From positions 186,001 to 250,000 of the forward strand of contig CAOLHI010000920.1 of NCBI GenBank assembly GCA_948474755.1: DNA of 64,000 nucleotides. The letters are read 5' to 3'. The notes beneath the pieces were generated by a model that saw nothing but the letters and a program-made list of their open reading frames with translations, was not told where the DNA came from and searched no databases. Positions 46,631 through 57,514 of this stretch are shown in pieces (positions within the stretch are counted from its first letter, which is position 1; each line of letters starts with the position of its first letter). Position numbers and translations under genes: made by a program. This stretch comes from Ctenosaura bakeri. Taxonomy: Eukaryota; Chordata; Lepidosauria; Squamata; Iguanidae.

Positions 46631-46658
46631 TTACTGGCTCTTGCTGTCTAGCTTATGA

Positions 46659-47289
46659 GGGTAACTCCTGCTGGTTCCAAGGAAACCTTCTGTGCTTCAG
46701 ATGGCCAACACACTTCAAGGCAGAGTAAGTAGCCTCCCTATAGTTTAGCTGTGCAACTGCCAGAGAACATTTGTTCTGGAGCAATTGAAAGTATAGTGAA
46801 AATCATGTTAAACTGTAAAGCTTATATCTGAAAAGCAAACAGTTTTCAAGGAAAGATATTGAAGAAGCAGGGGTCAAAAAAAACAACAACAAACACCCAC
46901 AAACAAACTGAAAGAAGGCTAGACTGGGCAGGAGGCTAATCAGCAAAGAAAGGAGACAGCACCAGAGACCAGAGGGAAGGTAGGAATGGAAAGAAGGTTT
47001 TCAAGAAAATGAATGGTCTCAAGGAACCAATCAATCTGAAAGAGGAGAATTTGATGGGAGATAGGGATTTGTGCCAAAGCTAACTAGTAATGTTAAGGAA
47101 GCTGTGGCTATCCACTGAACAACACACTATTTAAATAGCTGCATTTCCATACATTTTCATATGTTTCCTGCTGCCCAAGGAGAGAAGAGCAAGAGTGTGT
47201 TGGATTATGAAGAGTTCAGGAGCTTTGGTGCCTTCTTTAATCTCAGCCTTAACCTAAGCAGGGCAGTCTTCCTCCTCCTTCAGCCTATG
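46659..47289. other. Stretch with no recognised feature
   Basis: A short AACAACAACAA run at 46882-46893. No gene or repeat family seen. Confidence 0.4.
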
Positions 47290-47512
47290 ATTATTTATTT
47301 ACTTATTTATTAGTCAGTTCATTGATACATATTCCACCTTTCCTCCAATGAACTCAAATATATCCTTTCTCCCCACTGTATCCTTGCAGAATTCCCATAA
47401 TGCAAATCAGACTGAGATAACATTGATTGACCAGAGACTTTCATGGTCTGGATCTTCCAGTCTCCATTCCAATACTCTAACCAATACAACATCTGGCTTT
47501 TGTTATTAGCAT
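47290..47512 (-). mobile_element. Degenerate tRNA-derived SINE with LINE-like tail
   Basis: The left side has TTATTTATTTACTTATTTAT and ATTCCACCTTTCCTCCAATG, a CR1/L2-like tail in reverse. The right side has ACTCTAACCAATACAACATC TGGCT, the reverse of a tRNA-like 'gttggattggttagagt' head. The centre is too worn to place in a named family. Confidence 0.5.
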
Positions 47513-48475
47513 GCACTGCTAAGCCTCTACTGCCAGGACATTTTCATAAATTGAGGGATACATGTATTTTCCAGTTTATACATTGACTCTTTAAGGAATC
47601 AGTGTAAGCCAGAGCTACAGACCATCTGTGTATTTAAAAATTGATTTTCACCCTAGAAACAGCACCTGAATATTTGTTCATTATGAACCAAAACAGTTCC
47701 AGTTTCACTTCCCGCTCCCATTTCAGATTCCAGTAAACTGTCTGGCATTCCAAGTATAATTTTGCATTACTGCTAACTCACCTATCCATCCATATCGAGT
47801 GCTCATAGAAATAGAAATGCAGGCAGTTGAGTCAAATATTGATGAATATGGCTCTTAATGTTCTTTCCTAGAAAAATGTCACTTGTTTAAGCAGAGAACA
47901 TCAATATTTTAAAATTAAATAATCTCTTGGGTCATAAGTATTCTTCTGTTTCAAATGACTTCCTGAGCAACATATACTTAAGATTCTAATTCTAATGAGA
48001 GAGAATTCGTCACCTTCCTATAATTTTGGCACAACTAGGTAGAACTTTCTTTAAAAGATGGATGTCTCTAATGAGTAAACCTTGAATATATATCATACCT
48101 TCAATTAATAAATCCATTCTGTTACTATTTTTACAAGTCCACAAGAATGCTTGGTACAAAGTAGAATGATGCAGTTCTTAATGCAATTTCAAACCTATTT
48201 GCCCTTTAGCCTCTTTTGCTTATGTTTTTAATTTTCCTGTACAATTTGTCACAACATAACACTGTATGTTTCCTCACTTTTGAATTGTTATCACAAGTTA
48301 TGAATATTCTCCTCCACTTCCTTCAACTTGATCTTCAATTTCTGTTTGTCTCCTTCATTTTTCTTTTGGTGACCATCATCTAGGATATCAACTTTCTATG
48401 CATCACTATTAGTGATTTATAACCAGCTAGTGGCAGAGCTTAGAGTACATGGAGAGGGAGGCAGGAGAGGGTATG
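47513..48475. other. AT-rich stretch, nothing recognised
   Basis: No feature seen. Confidence 0.45.
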
Positions 48476-48580
48476 GCTACAGTGTGTGGGAGCTGGGCTA
48501 CAGCACAGGAAGTGTAGCTACCGTGCGTGGGGGGTGACTACAGTGTGTGGGGATGGGGCTATGACACATGGGGAAGTGCA
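48476..48580. repeat. Degenerate minisatellite, unit about 20-22 bp
   Basis: Five successive units of the form GGCTACAGTGTGTGGGGATG, with substitutions and small length changes (GCTAC, GCTAC, GCTAC, GACTAC, GCTATGAC starts). The G-rich strand is plus. Confidence 0.6.
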
Positions 48581-48783
48581 AGCAATAAGCCAGAATGCCC
48601 CCCAAAAAACTGCCACCAGTGATGAACCACCGCCATCACCCCCATCCCTATGCAACTGTAACCAGCAATGACATAAAAATATAGTTGAAATAAGAAACAG
48701 TGTGATTCTAAGCTAACAGAATGATTTTTGAAACAATTGCTTAGATCAAACATTTGGCTTTGATCTTCTGCCACATTTAAAAA

Positions 48784-48866
48784 AGCAATCCTATGAATGT
48801 TTACTCATACGTAAATCCCATTTAGTTCAGTGGAATTCACTCTTGGGTAAGTGATTGCAGCCTTAC
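48784..48866. mobile_element. Small inverted-repeat element (family C)
   Basis: GCAATCCTATGAATGTTTAC at the left pairs loosely with GGGTAAGTGATTGCAGCC at the right, around CCCATTTAGTTCAGTGGAAT. Same unit as 20632-20704. Confidence 0.6.
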
Positions 48867-49001
48867 TAGATCAGCCTCTTTTTATGAACATTGATAAGCA
48901 TATTCAAACTATCCAGTTGTAAAGAAATGATGAGCATATTGTACCAGACTGATTATTTATGCAATATAACCATTTAGACTGTGATTTATGAGTGAGGAAT
49001 A

Positions 49002-49160
49002 CCCCAGTCCAGGTTGCTTTCTAGCCATGAACTGCATGCAACTCACTTCATAGCCTTAGGCAAGCTATTATCCCTCAGCATCAGCATAATATGGAGACAA
49101 CTGTCCTGATTGTCAGAAAGATTACTTAGACATAAAAGTCATGGAGCTTAATGAACACTC
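49002..49160 (+). mobile_element. Old MIR/CORE-SINE-like fragment
   Basis: The order CCAGTCCAGGTTGCTTTCTA, CCATGAACTGC, CTTAGGCAAGCTATT, CTCAGCATCAGCATAAT and TTGTCAGAAAGATTACTTA follows the layout of an ancient tRNA-derived SINE (box B, 'ccttgggcaagtcac', 'ctcagtttcctcatctgtaaaatgg'). Strongly diverged. Confidence 0.45.
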
Positions 49161-50349
49161 AACAGAAATGGAATTGCAAAAGCAGGGGAAGAGTCTGGTG
49201 TCCCATGGTTGAAAGTGAGGAGGGGGCAAATAATCCTCTACCAGGCAATCAGGTTTTTACAGTGTTGTGCTAAAATAAAAGTCCAGGGCCCTAGATCAAT
49301 GAGAAGACCTTCACTCATCTTGATCCCTTATTGGCCACATATTCATAAAGCAAGAGCTGATTGGTTCAGTTTGCTGGTAATCAAACATGGGAAATGAAAA
49401 TAGTTTGATTGAAAATGTGTGACGTAACTGAAGCTTTCGCTAACTGAGCACCAGCACAATAGTGATTTCCTTTGGCACTGGTAATGGGAAAACCACTCAC
49501 AGTTATGCCACAAGGGAAGTAGCATGGCAGAAAGAAGTTGGACATTCTTCCCCTGTGGAAAGCACCTTCCTGAGAGCCCTCTCAAAGTCGGCAGCATCTC
49601 TTTTCAAAAACACAGTAATTCTTACTATGGATTCTTACTATGGAAGCCTACTATTTTGTATATAACACTTAAAATTAAATTACTAAAAGTTTGATGAGAA
49701 ATAAGCTTTCCATGGTGCTTTGTTGCTCAAGTGAAATTTTGGTCCAAATAGTAGCTAACCTTTATTTTGCTTTTCTTTGGCTGCATCTACATATTGTTTC
49801 TGAGAGTACACAACTGGATTCACACTGGCAGCAGATTGTTAACATATCAGTTTTATTTAGGCATTATTCACTACATTTTTCCAACATGAGAGCACAAGAA
49901 CACTATGCCACATCGTTTCTATCATGACATTTCTCACATAAAAAGTTATATGTTTGAAGAGGAGAGGTTCCTGTTTAAGTGGAAGTCACCAATGCAAGTG
50001 AGATCCTTGATTTTCCTAGTATGAAGAATGATGCTTGGACAGCATTTTTCTCTTTCCAGTTTTAGGGAAATACGCTTGGGCAATAAAGAATTAACTGAGA
50101 CCAAGCCCCAAGAATAGATGGAGTGTGTTTGTGCATCTATCTGTGTCTGTTTATCTCACTCTGTGTGGAGAGAGAGAGAAAATAAATTACTTTCTATTAT
50201 GTCATCCTACTTTTAAAACGAAATATCAACCCAGAATTGTACGATGTGTGTCCTTTAACTGTGTCTGCTTTGGATTCTGTGTTACTGCCCAGATCATAAA
50301 GACAACTGTACCTCATCTAGGCAAATGGTACAATTGTGCATATATATAT

Positions 50350-50372
50350 GGAGAGAGAGAGAGAGAGAGAGA
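50350..50372. repeat. (GA)n microsatellite
   Basis: Perfect GA repeat of about 11 units after a short TATATATA run. Confidence 0.93.
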
Positions 50373-50447
50373 AATGTCATGATAGAAAGGATGTGGCACA
50401 GTGTTCTTCTGCTCTCATGTTGGAAAAGTTTAGTGAATAATGCCTAT

Positions 50448-50477
50448 CACACACACACACACACACACACACACACC
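50448..50477. repeat. (CA)n microsatellite
   Basis: Perfect CA repeat of about 15 units. Confidence 0.95.
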
Positions 50478-52229
50478 AGCTTCATCTTTTGACCATGGCT
50501 GGCCTGATAAACTTTGCCGCTTGAGGCATAGTAACAAAAATCCAATATTTCATCCTCACCACTCAGTTAAGGTGCACTGTATCCCCCAACTTTTTTTTTA
50601 ATTCATAAGAGGTAGAAGATCAACTTCTTCTCACCATCTCTAGCTGCCATTCACACCCACAAAGTGCTGTCACTGCACTGCAGACAATACAGAGTTGCCA
50701 GATTGTAAACTAGAGAGGCCTTCAGTACTTTTAATAGTTGTGTAGACGAAGGAGTTTCAGCAACTGTTGCCCTGTTTGCACGACAAGCAACATCTGCCAA
50801 AGTTCCCTTTTCAACACAGCTGGAGTCTTATGTTTTCACTCTGACAACCCTAGGCCAGTAAATGGGCCTTACACTGAACTTGCCCATTGTTAAAAGTCTA
50901 GTCTATGTACAGCTTTATTATGTAGAAGCTGAGTGTATATTCAGACATGTACAACTTTTAATCCACTAAGATAAACACAGCTCAGAAGCCCTGTATGTGT
51001 CTGCTAGCATATTGTGGCTTATGACAAGCATTTGGTCTTGCAGCCCCAGGTCAAGCAGCAAATGAGGGTGTTTCTGAAGTTCTTCTTGGGTTGTGTTCAG
51101 CTTGCAGGTTCACAAGCTACCCAACCTGGATTGTAATGCTTTGCGAAGAAGTTTAGCAGCAAAGCAGATAGTATCCTCAGAAAGAAATTTCTGGTGTTGT
51201 TCATTTGAATAAATAAAGAAAAATATATTTATTCTTGTACTTCTGTGTGCAACTTTTTTATGCTGCATGAATAATGAAACATGGCACAAATGTTCTTCAC
51301 TCTTTGCTATATTCTGAAAGATGTTGATTTTGAAGCACAAATATATGCATTATACAAATAGATGAATGCAGAAACCATCTGAGAATCAACACGAATATAG
51401 TTCCCTTTAACAAGCAAGCTACCAAAATTCTCTTTCATAATGAGATGCTTCCTATCATAGAAGCCATTTTCTTCTAGCTTTCACTGTGCGCTGTCTAAAA
51501 AAATATTCTTCATTATCCCCAGTGGTAACATGGGAATCAGTGCATCACTGTCAATGTGCAGGGCTCCCATATTAAAGACATGTTTAATATTTAACATTGT
51601 TGTCCCCTATTTTATTTGGAATACAACAGACTTTAGTTTTCAGCTATTTTTTTTGTTACTATTACCTTTTTCAAGACCAAATAATTCCTTAATTTCAGAA
51701 CATTTTTGAAATATTTGACAAATATCAAAGTTGAATGGAAACCCTGAACTAGCTCATGAATAGCTGGAATAGCTAAATAAGATCATTTGGGAGATATTTG
51801 GGGATGGTTGGTTCACTTTGCCATGAGTTTATTCTATTCTGTTTTGTTCTATTCTATTGGTTCTAATTAATTAATTAATTTTGACCCAAATAGTCTAATT
51901 CACAATCAAGGTAATATATTCGGGGGTGGGGGAAGCAAAGAAGAAAGAAGAAAAGAAACAAAAAGAAGAAAGAAAAGAGAAAAATAAAATGTAAAATTAA
52001 AACACAATACTAAAATACTAAATAAAGACATTAACACTGACTAACCAAAACTCTAAGCACTAACTTACTGAATATATAAGGGCTCTGACCCCAAGCCAAA
52101 CTGTGGTGAAAGAAAAGAAAAGAAAAGAAAGAGAAAATGCATTATGGATCGAACTAAATAGTCCAGCTAGAATTGTTAGCCACAGATTATTGCATCATTA
52201 GGTTTCTTATTACTACAATTTCCAGTCTT

Positions 52230-52700
52230 TCAAAAAGTCTTCAGTTGGCTTATCCTTTAAAACCTGCATAACTTTGACAATTTCAGCTAACTCAGCAACC
52301 TTAAAAATCCATTCTTCCATGGTTGGTACTTCAGTACATTTCCAGATATGGCCAAACAATGTTCTTGCATCTGTTATCACATATCAAAGAATTAATCCAC
52401 ATTTAATATCCAATTCTTTATGCATAACCCCCAGCAAAAACATTTCTAGCGGCACTACAAAATATGCCTTTAATTTTTTTTTGTTTTTTGGATTAGCATA
52501 CAAATCTTAGATCAATAACTTTCACCTTCTTACAAGTCGACCACATATGGAAAAGGCACCTTCCTTATTTTGACACTCCCAAAATTGATTTGAAAAATTC
52601 TTAGACATTTTCAATAACTTATTTGGGATTAGATAATATCTATACATCACCCTATACATATTTTATTTTAAATTGCTACACAAAGTAAATTTTATATCTG
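52230..52700 (-). pseudogene. L1 ORF2 C-terminal region remnant
   Basis: Read in reverse, about 52650-52510 gives MYRVMYRYYLIPNKLLKMSK, then FWECQNKEGAFSICG, the counterpart of CWKCQKEVGTMFHMWW in the L1 at 11543-12022. The first Cys is replaced by Phe and the His-Met-Trp-Trp part is lost. Confidence 0.7.
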
Positions 52701-52979
52701 TAGAACATTTTTCCAACATATGCATTGGAAAGTTGTGCTCCAAATTTTGGGTCCACCTTATCATGTGCTCTTTTACAGGTTCATCTTCTGTCTCTAGTTT
52801 TAAAAGACATTTGTACATGTTTTTTAATTACATGGTCATCATCTTTACACAATTCTAGATAAAACTCATTTTCTCCACTTCTATGGCTAGATCTCTTTTA
52901 TCTTGATTATCTACTTTGAGATAAATATAAGCAAACCAATTAAGATCTCTGCCTTCTTTAATAAATATCTCACTTTATT

Positions 52980-53730
52980 TAAGTTTTTTGCTGTCTGGGA
53001 GTCATCATGAAACCATCTCTGATTTTTAACCCATTTTCTTTTTCTGAATTAATGTTTTTAGTCAACTGTTTTGTTTTATCACAATTTACTTTAAATGCAG
53101 AGCATGTCCCAAATGACTTAACTTTTTCCGCCTTTATTGAATCCAATGGATATGTGTCTTTATCACAAGATCATCCACATAAGCAGTCAGCTTGTACAAT
53201 TTCTTTTTACCTTCGCTCCTCAAATTCTGTCATCATGTCTGATATCTCCCAACAAAGTCTTCAATGCCAAAATATGCAGTAGAACTGAAAGGCAACATCC
53301 TCATCTAGTTCCCTTTTGTGTCATAATTGGTATTGTTACATTGCCATTTGCCAAAAATCTGTTCTTTTTGAACTGGATATATTGTCTTTATTAGCCAAAT
53401 AATATTTTCACCAAAGCCCATTTTTGCCAGTCCTTGAAATAAGCAATTCCAAGAAGTATTATCAAATGCTTCTTCTGCATCTAAGAAAAAATCAAAGCCT
53501 TTTTATAATTATGGTACTCCAAATTAAAAGCAGTTCTTACATTGCTCTGTAGTTATCTTTTTTGGCAAAAATCTGCTCTGATACTCATGGATATTTTGAG
53601 AAATATATTTCCATAATCTGCTTCTAAAAACAGTAGTAAATCTCTTGTAGTCATTATTTAGTAATGAGACAGGTCTATAATTCTTTGTTAATGCCTCATC
53701 TGTATCTTCTTTATGAATCATAATAATACA
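52980..53730 (-). pseudogene. L1 ORF2 reverse transcriptase remnant
   Basis: The frame 53524-53721 contains NYRPVSLLNNDYKRF and SRFLPKK, the first conserved L1 reverse transcriptase blocks. Further along, 53181-53170 reads YVDD within LTAYVDDLVI, in the place of the catalytic YADD/FADD box, with both aspartates present. Frameshifts lie between the blocks. Confidence 0.8.
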
Positions 53731-53739
53731 GTTGTTTGT

Positions 53740-54587
53740 TCAAGAGTCTGGTATCCATCCTTTTCCTAATAACTCGGCGTGCACCATCTTTAGTGATTGA
53801 TGTAACTCCTTTTCAAATTTCTCATAATATACTGCAGATTGTTCACCTGCACATGGATATTTCCTTGCTTTAATCTTTTTAATTACTTCAATAAGCTCCA
53901 TAGTTTTCACAGGCCCATTCAAACTTTGCTTGTCTTCTAGACATAGTTTATCCAACTGGAGTCTATCTAAGTAATCTTCCATGTCTGTTTTTTTTTTTAT
54001 TTCCCCTTGCATATAAACCTCTGTAATATTCTTCAAAGAATTTTAATATTTTCTAGTTATCTGTTACATACTGATCTCCCTTCCTGATCTTTGTGAGAGA
54101 TTTCTTTGTTGTTTCCTGTCTCAACTTACAAGATACTGTTCAAGAGATAGTAGTTTGGTATTCATTTCTTGAACTTTAAACAGTTATAACTGTTGTTGAA
54201 ATCACTTAATCTTTTCAGTTTCTTTATCAAGAATTGTTTTCTTGAGTTTTCCATTGAGGTCTTGCATTTCATCCATAAATTTAACTTTTGTTTTACTTCT
54301 TTTTCTTTTCTTTTCTTCAGTCTCAAACCATATTTTATAATTTATCCACTCATGAAAGCTTTGCTTGCCTCCCAAACTACCGTGGGATCTGCATACTTAT
54401 TTAAATGAAGTGCAAAATGCTTCTTCAATTCTTGTTTACATTGTTGAAGTATTTCTGTCTTCAGAAGTAGTAATTCATTAAGTCTCCATCTGAACTGCAT
54501 TTGCTCCATGTTCAGAAACATTGTGGTGAGATCATGGTATGAACAAGTTTTTGGCAAAATGCTCACCCTTCTTAGTAAGTTGGCCAT
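53740..54587 (-). pseudogene. L1 ORF2 linker region remnant
   Basis: Frames 54342-54587 (FLNMEQMQFRWRLNELLLLK, typical of the region after the endonuclease) and 53740-54036 (MELIEVIKKIKARKYPCAGE, the counterpart of 'EI..AI..LK..KSPGPDG') join the endonuclease to the reverse transcriptase. GPDG has become CAGE. At least one frameshift separates the two. Confidence 0.75.
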
Positions 54588-54744
54588 ATTTTTAGAAATC
54601 CAAAAACGTATCTTTTCTAGAGAAAGATTTATGAAAATTGGGAAAAAAGTATAGTCTCTGGAATTTGGCTACAAATATCTCCAACCATCATTTTTAACCC
54701 AAAGTGTTCTATATATTTTTAAAAAAGATTCTGGGTAATCTTCC

Positions 54745-55217
54745 TCAGTCTCCTTTAATTCCTTTAATGTAACATTTATCTTTATTAGGATCAACAACTC
54801 CATTGTAGTCACCCATGCAAATTATATTTTGTAAGTTCAGTTCTGCTATTTTTCTTAATAATTTTTCATATTCCTCATTATTTGGGCCATAAATGCCTAT
54901 GAAATGCATTATTTTGTGATTCCAGTTGATTTGTATAATTACAAATCTGCCTTGTCCATCTTCCAATATCAATTTAGGATCTAATGTTTAGTTTATATGA
55001 AATACTTTTTTTGTCTGCAGACACAAATTCTAGGCTCATACTCCTATTCTGCAAAAACCTACAAGCTCTCTCTCTCTCATTCCCACTCTCTCTTTCTCTT
55101 TTTAAATGTGTGTGTGTGTGTATGATTCTCTTTGAGACAATTTCATATTTGGAATTTTTAAAAAAGTGGGAGAAAAATTAGTCCATTTACATTCCATGAG
55201 ATTATTTTCAGATTCAT
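54745..55217 (-). pseudogene. L1 ORF2 endonuclease remnant
   Basis: An ORF2 start at 55217-55215 (ATG) reads MNLKIISWNVNGL, the usual N-terminus of the L1 apurinic-like endonuclease. After broken sequence, the frame 54745-54972 gives GRFVIIQINWNHKIMHFIGI YGPNNEE and IICMGDYNGVVDP, matching the YAPN and GDFN motifs. Microsatellite-like CT/GT runs at 55064-55122 have expanded inside it. Confidence 0.8.
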
Positions 55218-55274
55218 TTTAGTTGTTTTATTAAAATGTCTTGCTACATTGTTATTCTTATTTCTTCTTAATAG

Positions 55275-55345
55275 CTCTCAGCCTTTTGAGTATCTCCTTC
55301 TGAGGCTTCCTCCTTCAGCTTTTTGAAGAAATCTCCTATTCCCTT
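55275..55345 (-). pseudogene. L1 ORF1 C-terminal end
   Basis: The reverse frame reads GIGDFFKKLKEEASEGDTQK AESY and then a stop, about 60 bp before the ORF2 start at 55217. The position and lysine-rich character fit the end of an L1 ORF1. Confidence 0.5.
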
Positions 55346-55443
55346 CAGAGAATTTACCATATACTAGGGTATTTACCTGGCATTACCCAGGATTTTATTT
55401 TCCTCTTAAGAACTCTCCCAACTGTCTTCTCCAGTACCTGTAT

Positions 55444-55740
55444 CTGTATTCAGAGTTATTTACATACACAGTTTGGGGTCCTGAGGGAGTACACTGTCCT
55501 CTTCCTGGCTGCTAGTTCTCATTTCTATAGCAACCAGCCTGTTTCAGTACCTGTAACTTTTCCTCATATTCTCCAATCCAATCTGTATTCAGAGTTGTTA
55601 ACATACAGAGGTTGGGTTCCTGTGGGAATCCACTGTCCTCCTCCTTGCTGCTAAGTATTGTTTCGATAGCAACCGGCCTCTTTGAGTATCTGTAGCTTTC
55701 CCCCATAGTCCCCAATCCAATCTGTATTGTCTGGCAACAC
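55444..55740 (-). repeat. 139-bp tandem repeat inside L1 ORF1 region
   Basis: CTGTATTCAGAGTT at 55444, CTGTATTCAGAGTTG at 55583 and CTGTATTG at 55722 mark units spaced exactly 139 bp. Two full units and the start of a third are present, similar but not identical. On the minus strand each unit encodes a version of NTDWIG(E/D)YxxKLQ(V/I)LK and AGCYRN. Since 139 is not a multiple of three, the frame shifts between units. A related 'CCATAGCAACCGGTCTG' end recurs near 55997-56013. Confidence 0.88.
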
Positions 55741-56012
55741 TGATGTACTGGCTTTTGATATTTTTTTATTTTTATTTTTTTGCTTTCTGTTGAATTTTTG
55801 CAATGGCTTTACATTTTTCTGGAAGCATTTTTTGTTTTGAATTTCAACTTTAAGATTCCTCACATATGGAACCCATACAATCTACTGTGTGAGGTGAGAA
55901 GACCTTGTAACTATACTGTGTATGTCACTTTAATTTTTCTCACATGGGTCTCCCAAAGGTTTTCTGGCATCCTTAGTGATGGTAGGCCTCATCTCCATAG
56001 CAACCGGTCTGA

Positions 56013-56086
56013 TGCCCAAGAGCTCTCTGGCTGAGAATTCTAAAGGCCCCTCCCTAAACTGCCAGCTCCAGGATTCCATAGAATCT
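56013..56086. mobile_element. Fragment of MITE family A
   Basis: AAGAGCTCTCTGGCTGAGAA, TTCTAAAGGCCCCTCCCTAA and CCAGGATTCCATAGAATCTT match the central and right-hand part of family A (compare 57405-57470). The outer ends are missing. Confidence 0.7.
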
Positions 56087-56239
56087 TCACAGCCAGCCAA
56101 TCATATGAGCTCTTCTCACCTCACTCAGCCAATCATATGAGATCTTCACCTGCCTGATGCAGACAAACAGACAAACTCACAAACTCACAGGCAAACATTG
56201 ACTTTTATATAGTAGATTTATTCACTGCATAAGTGATTA

Positions 56240-56455
56240 TCAAGCTCTCTGGGGCTAAGAAGTGAAAGGATATGTCCCTTTTTTCTTTCTTTCTTCTGAA
56301 CCCCTCCAACAAAAACTTGTATTCTCTATATTTTTTCAGCATTCTTTCCGGAATTTCTTTAAACATAATTATTTCATTCTCATTTATTTTAAGCCTTTTA
56401 TTAAAAAGTGCTCTCAGTATTTCAATTCTGATGCTTTTCCATGTGAGGTGAATTA
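56240..56455 (-). pseudogene. L1 ORF1 middle/C-terminal remnant
   Basis: In reverse, readings such as KRLKINENEI and MFKEIPERMLKKYREYK resemble the RNA-binding part of L1 ORF1 proteins. Frames are broken and identity is by character and position only. The L2 fragment begins directly after (56466). Confidence 0.45.
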
Positions 56456-56465
56456 CCTGTGTGCT

Positions 56466-57065
56466 TAGTCCGGAAACTTCAATTAGTTCAGAAGATGGCA
56501 GCCAGGTAGGTCACCAGAAGACCTAAAACTGACCACATAACACCAATTCTGAAGTCCTTACATTGGCTGCCTATTAGTTTCCGGGCACAGTACAAGGTGT
56601 TGGTTCTTACCTTTAAAGCCCTTCATGGCTTGGGGCCAGCCTACCTGCGGGATCGCCTTCTCCCATATAATCCGCCCCGCACGCTAAGGTCCTCTGGGAG
56701 GAATTTACTGCAGCCAGTCAGAACTAGGTTGGCTGTGGTTACCCAGAGGACCTTTTCTTCTGTCGCTCCCAAGTTATGGAATGGCCTGCCGGAACAGACT
56801 CGGCATATTACCAGCCTTGACCGCTTTAAAAAAGTGGTCAAGACTGTTCTCTTCCGACAGGCCTTCCCAGACTAGTACTCCACCACCTCTCAACAATTGC
56901 CCTCTTGTTTTTAATTTTGTTTTTAATTTGTTTTTAATAGTTAATGTGTTTTAGGGGGTTAGAAGGGTTGGTGGGTGGGGAGGATGGGTTACATTTTAGT
57001 GTTTTTAATGTATTTATATACTGTTGTAATGCCGCCTCGATCCATTGGGAGAGGCAGGATATAAA
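56466..57065 (+). mobile_element. 5'-truncated L2-like LINE
   Basis: About 600 bp comprise the C-terminal end of the ORF (56472-56875) and a short 3' UTR that closes with GCCGCCTCGATCCATTGGGA and GGCAGGATATAAAC before a (TTA)n tract, the usual microsatellite-like ending of L2-type elements. It sits inside the old L1, which it interrupts. Apart from one in-frame TAG near 56502, the coding part is open, so this is one of the younger LINE copies here. Confidence 0.85.
56472..56875 (+). pseudogene. L2-like ORF C-terminus
   Basis: The reading goes LHWLPISFRAQYKVLVLTFK, ALHGLGPAYLRDRLL, RTLRSSGRNLL, RTFSSVAPKLWNGLPEQTR and FKKVVKTVLFRQAFPD. This is the conserved C-terminal tail of L2/CR1-type reverse transcriptase proteins. 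A TAG interrupts near 56502; from 56597 the frame is open to the natural stop at 56873-56875. Confidence 0.88.
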
Positions 57066-57066
57066 C

Positions 57067-57069
<3 letters not shown>

Positions 57070-57152
<83 letters not shown>
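57070..57152. repeat. (TTA)n-(CTA)n compound microsatellite
   Basis: About 16 TTA units pass directly into about 11 ACT units. It is the 3' tail of the L2-like element, expanded by slippage. Confidence 0.95.
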
Positions 57153-57344
57153 ATCTTGGAAGGTTTTTTTTTCCTTCTTCTGTGCTTAGCAGAGTTTTGC
57201 CTATATATAACTTAAGAGATCCTGATTGGACCTAAAGAGCTGCTTACATTTTGCCTACATTATCAGGAGACCTCCTTGTAAGATCCACCATAGCTTTTAA
57301 AATTGCCTTTTTTAAAACAGTCAACTATTTCGCACCATTCTTTT

Positions 57345-57514
57345 CCCCTTTCTGCACTACACTGTTCAACATCCTGTGGAGTTCTGAGGTTGGTAGTTTA
57401 CTGAGGCCAAAGAGCTCTCTGGCTGAGAATTCTAAAGGCCTCTCTCTAAACTGGATTCCATACAATGTTGAAAGAGGAATAATAGCACTATAGTAGCCTA
57501 GTGCAGAAATGGCC
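57345..57514. mobile_element. MITE family A, internally deleted copy
   Basis: The left arm lacks the TATAGTGCTATTATTCCACTTT segment, and the right arm keeps GGAATAATAGCACTATAGTA. It ends CAGAAATGGCC followed by TAA (57515-57517). The left flank (TTT) does not match well, so the left boundary is approximate. It interrupts ORF1 of the old L1. Confidence 0.78.

Larger units (their letters stand above)
49161..51899. other. Long AT-rich stretch with two dinucleotide repeats
   Basis: Microsatellites at 50350-50372 and 50448-50477. An inverted pair joins 49840-49930 and about 50375-50445: TTCACTACATTTTTCCAACA with TGTTGGAAAAGTTTAGTGAA, and GTTTCTATCATGACATTTCT with AGAAATGTCATGATAGAAAG. No exon is seen. 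Confidence 0.5.
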
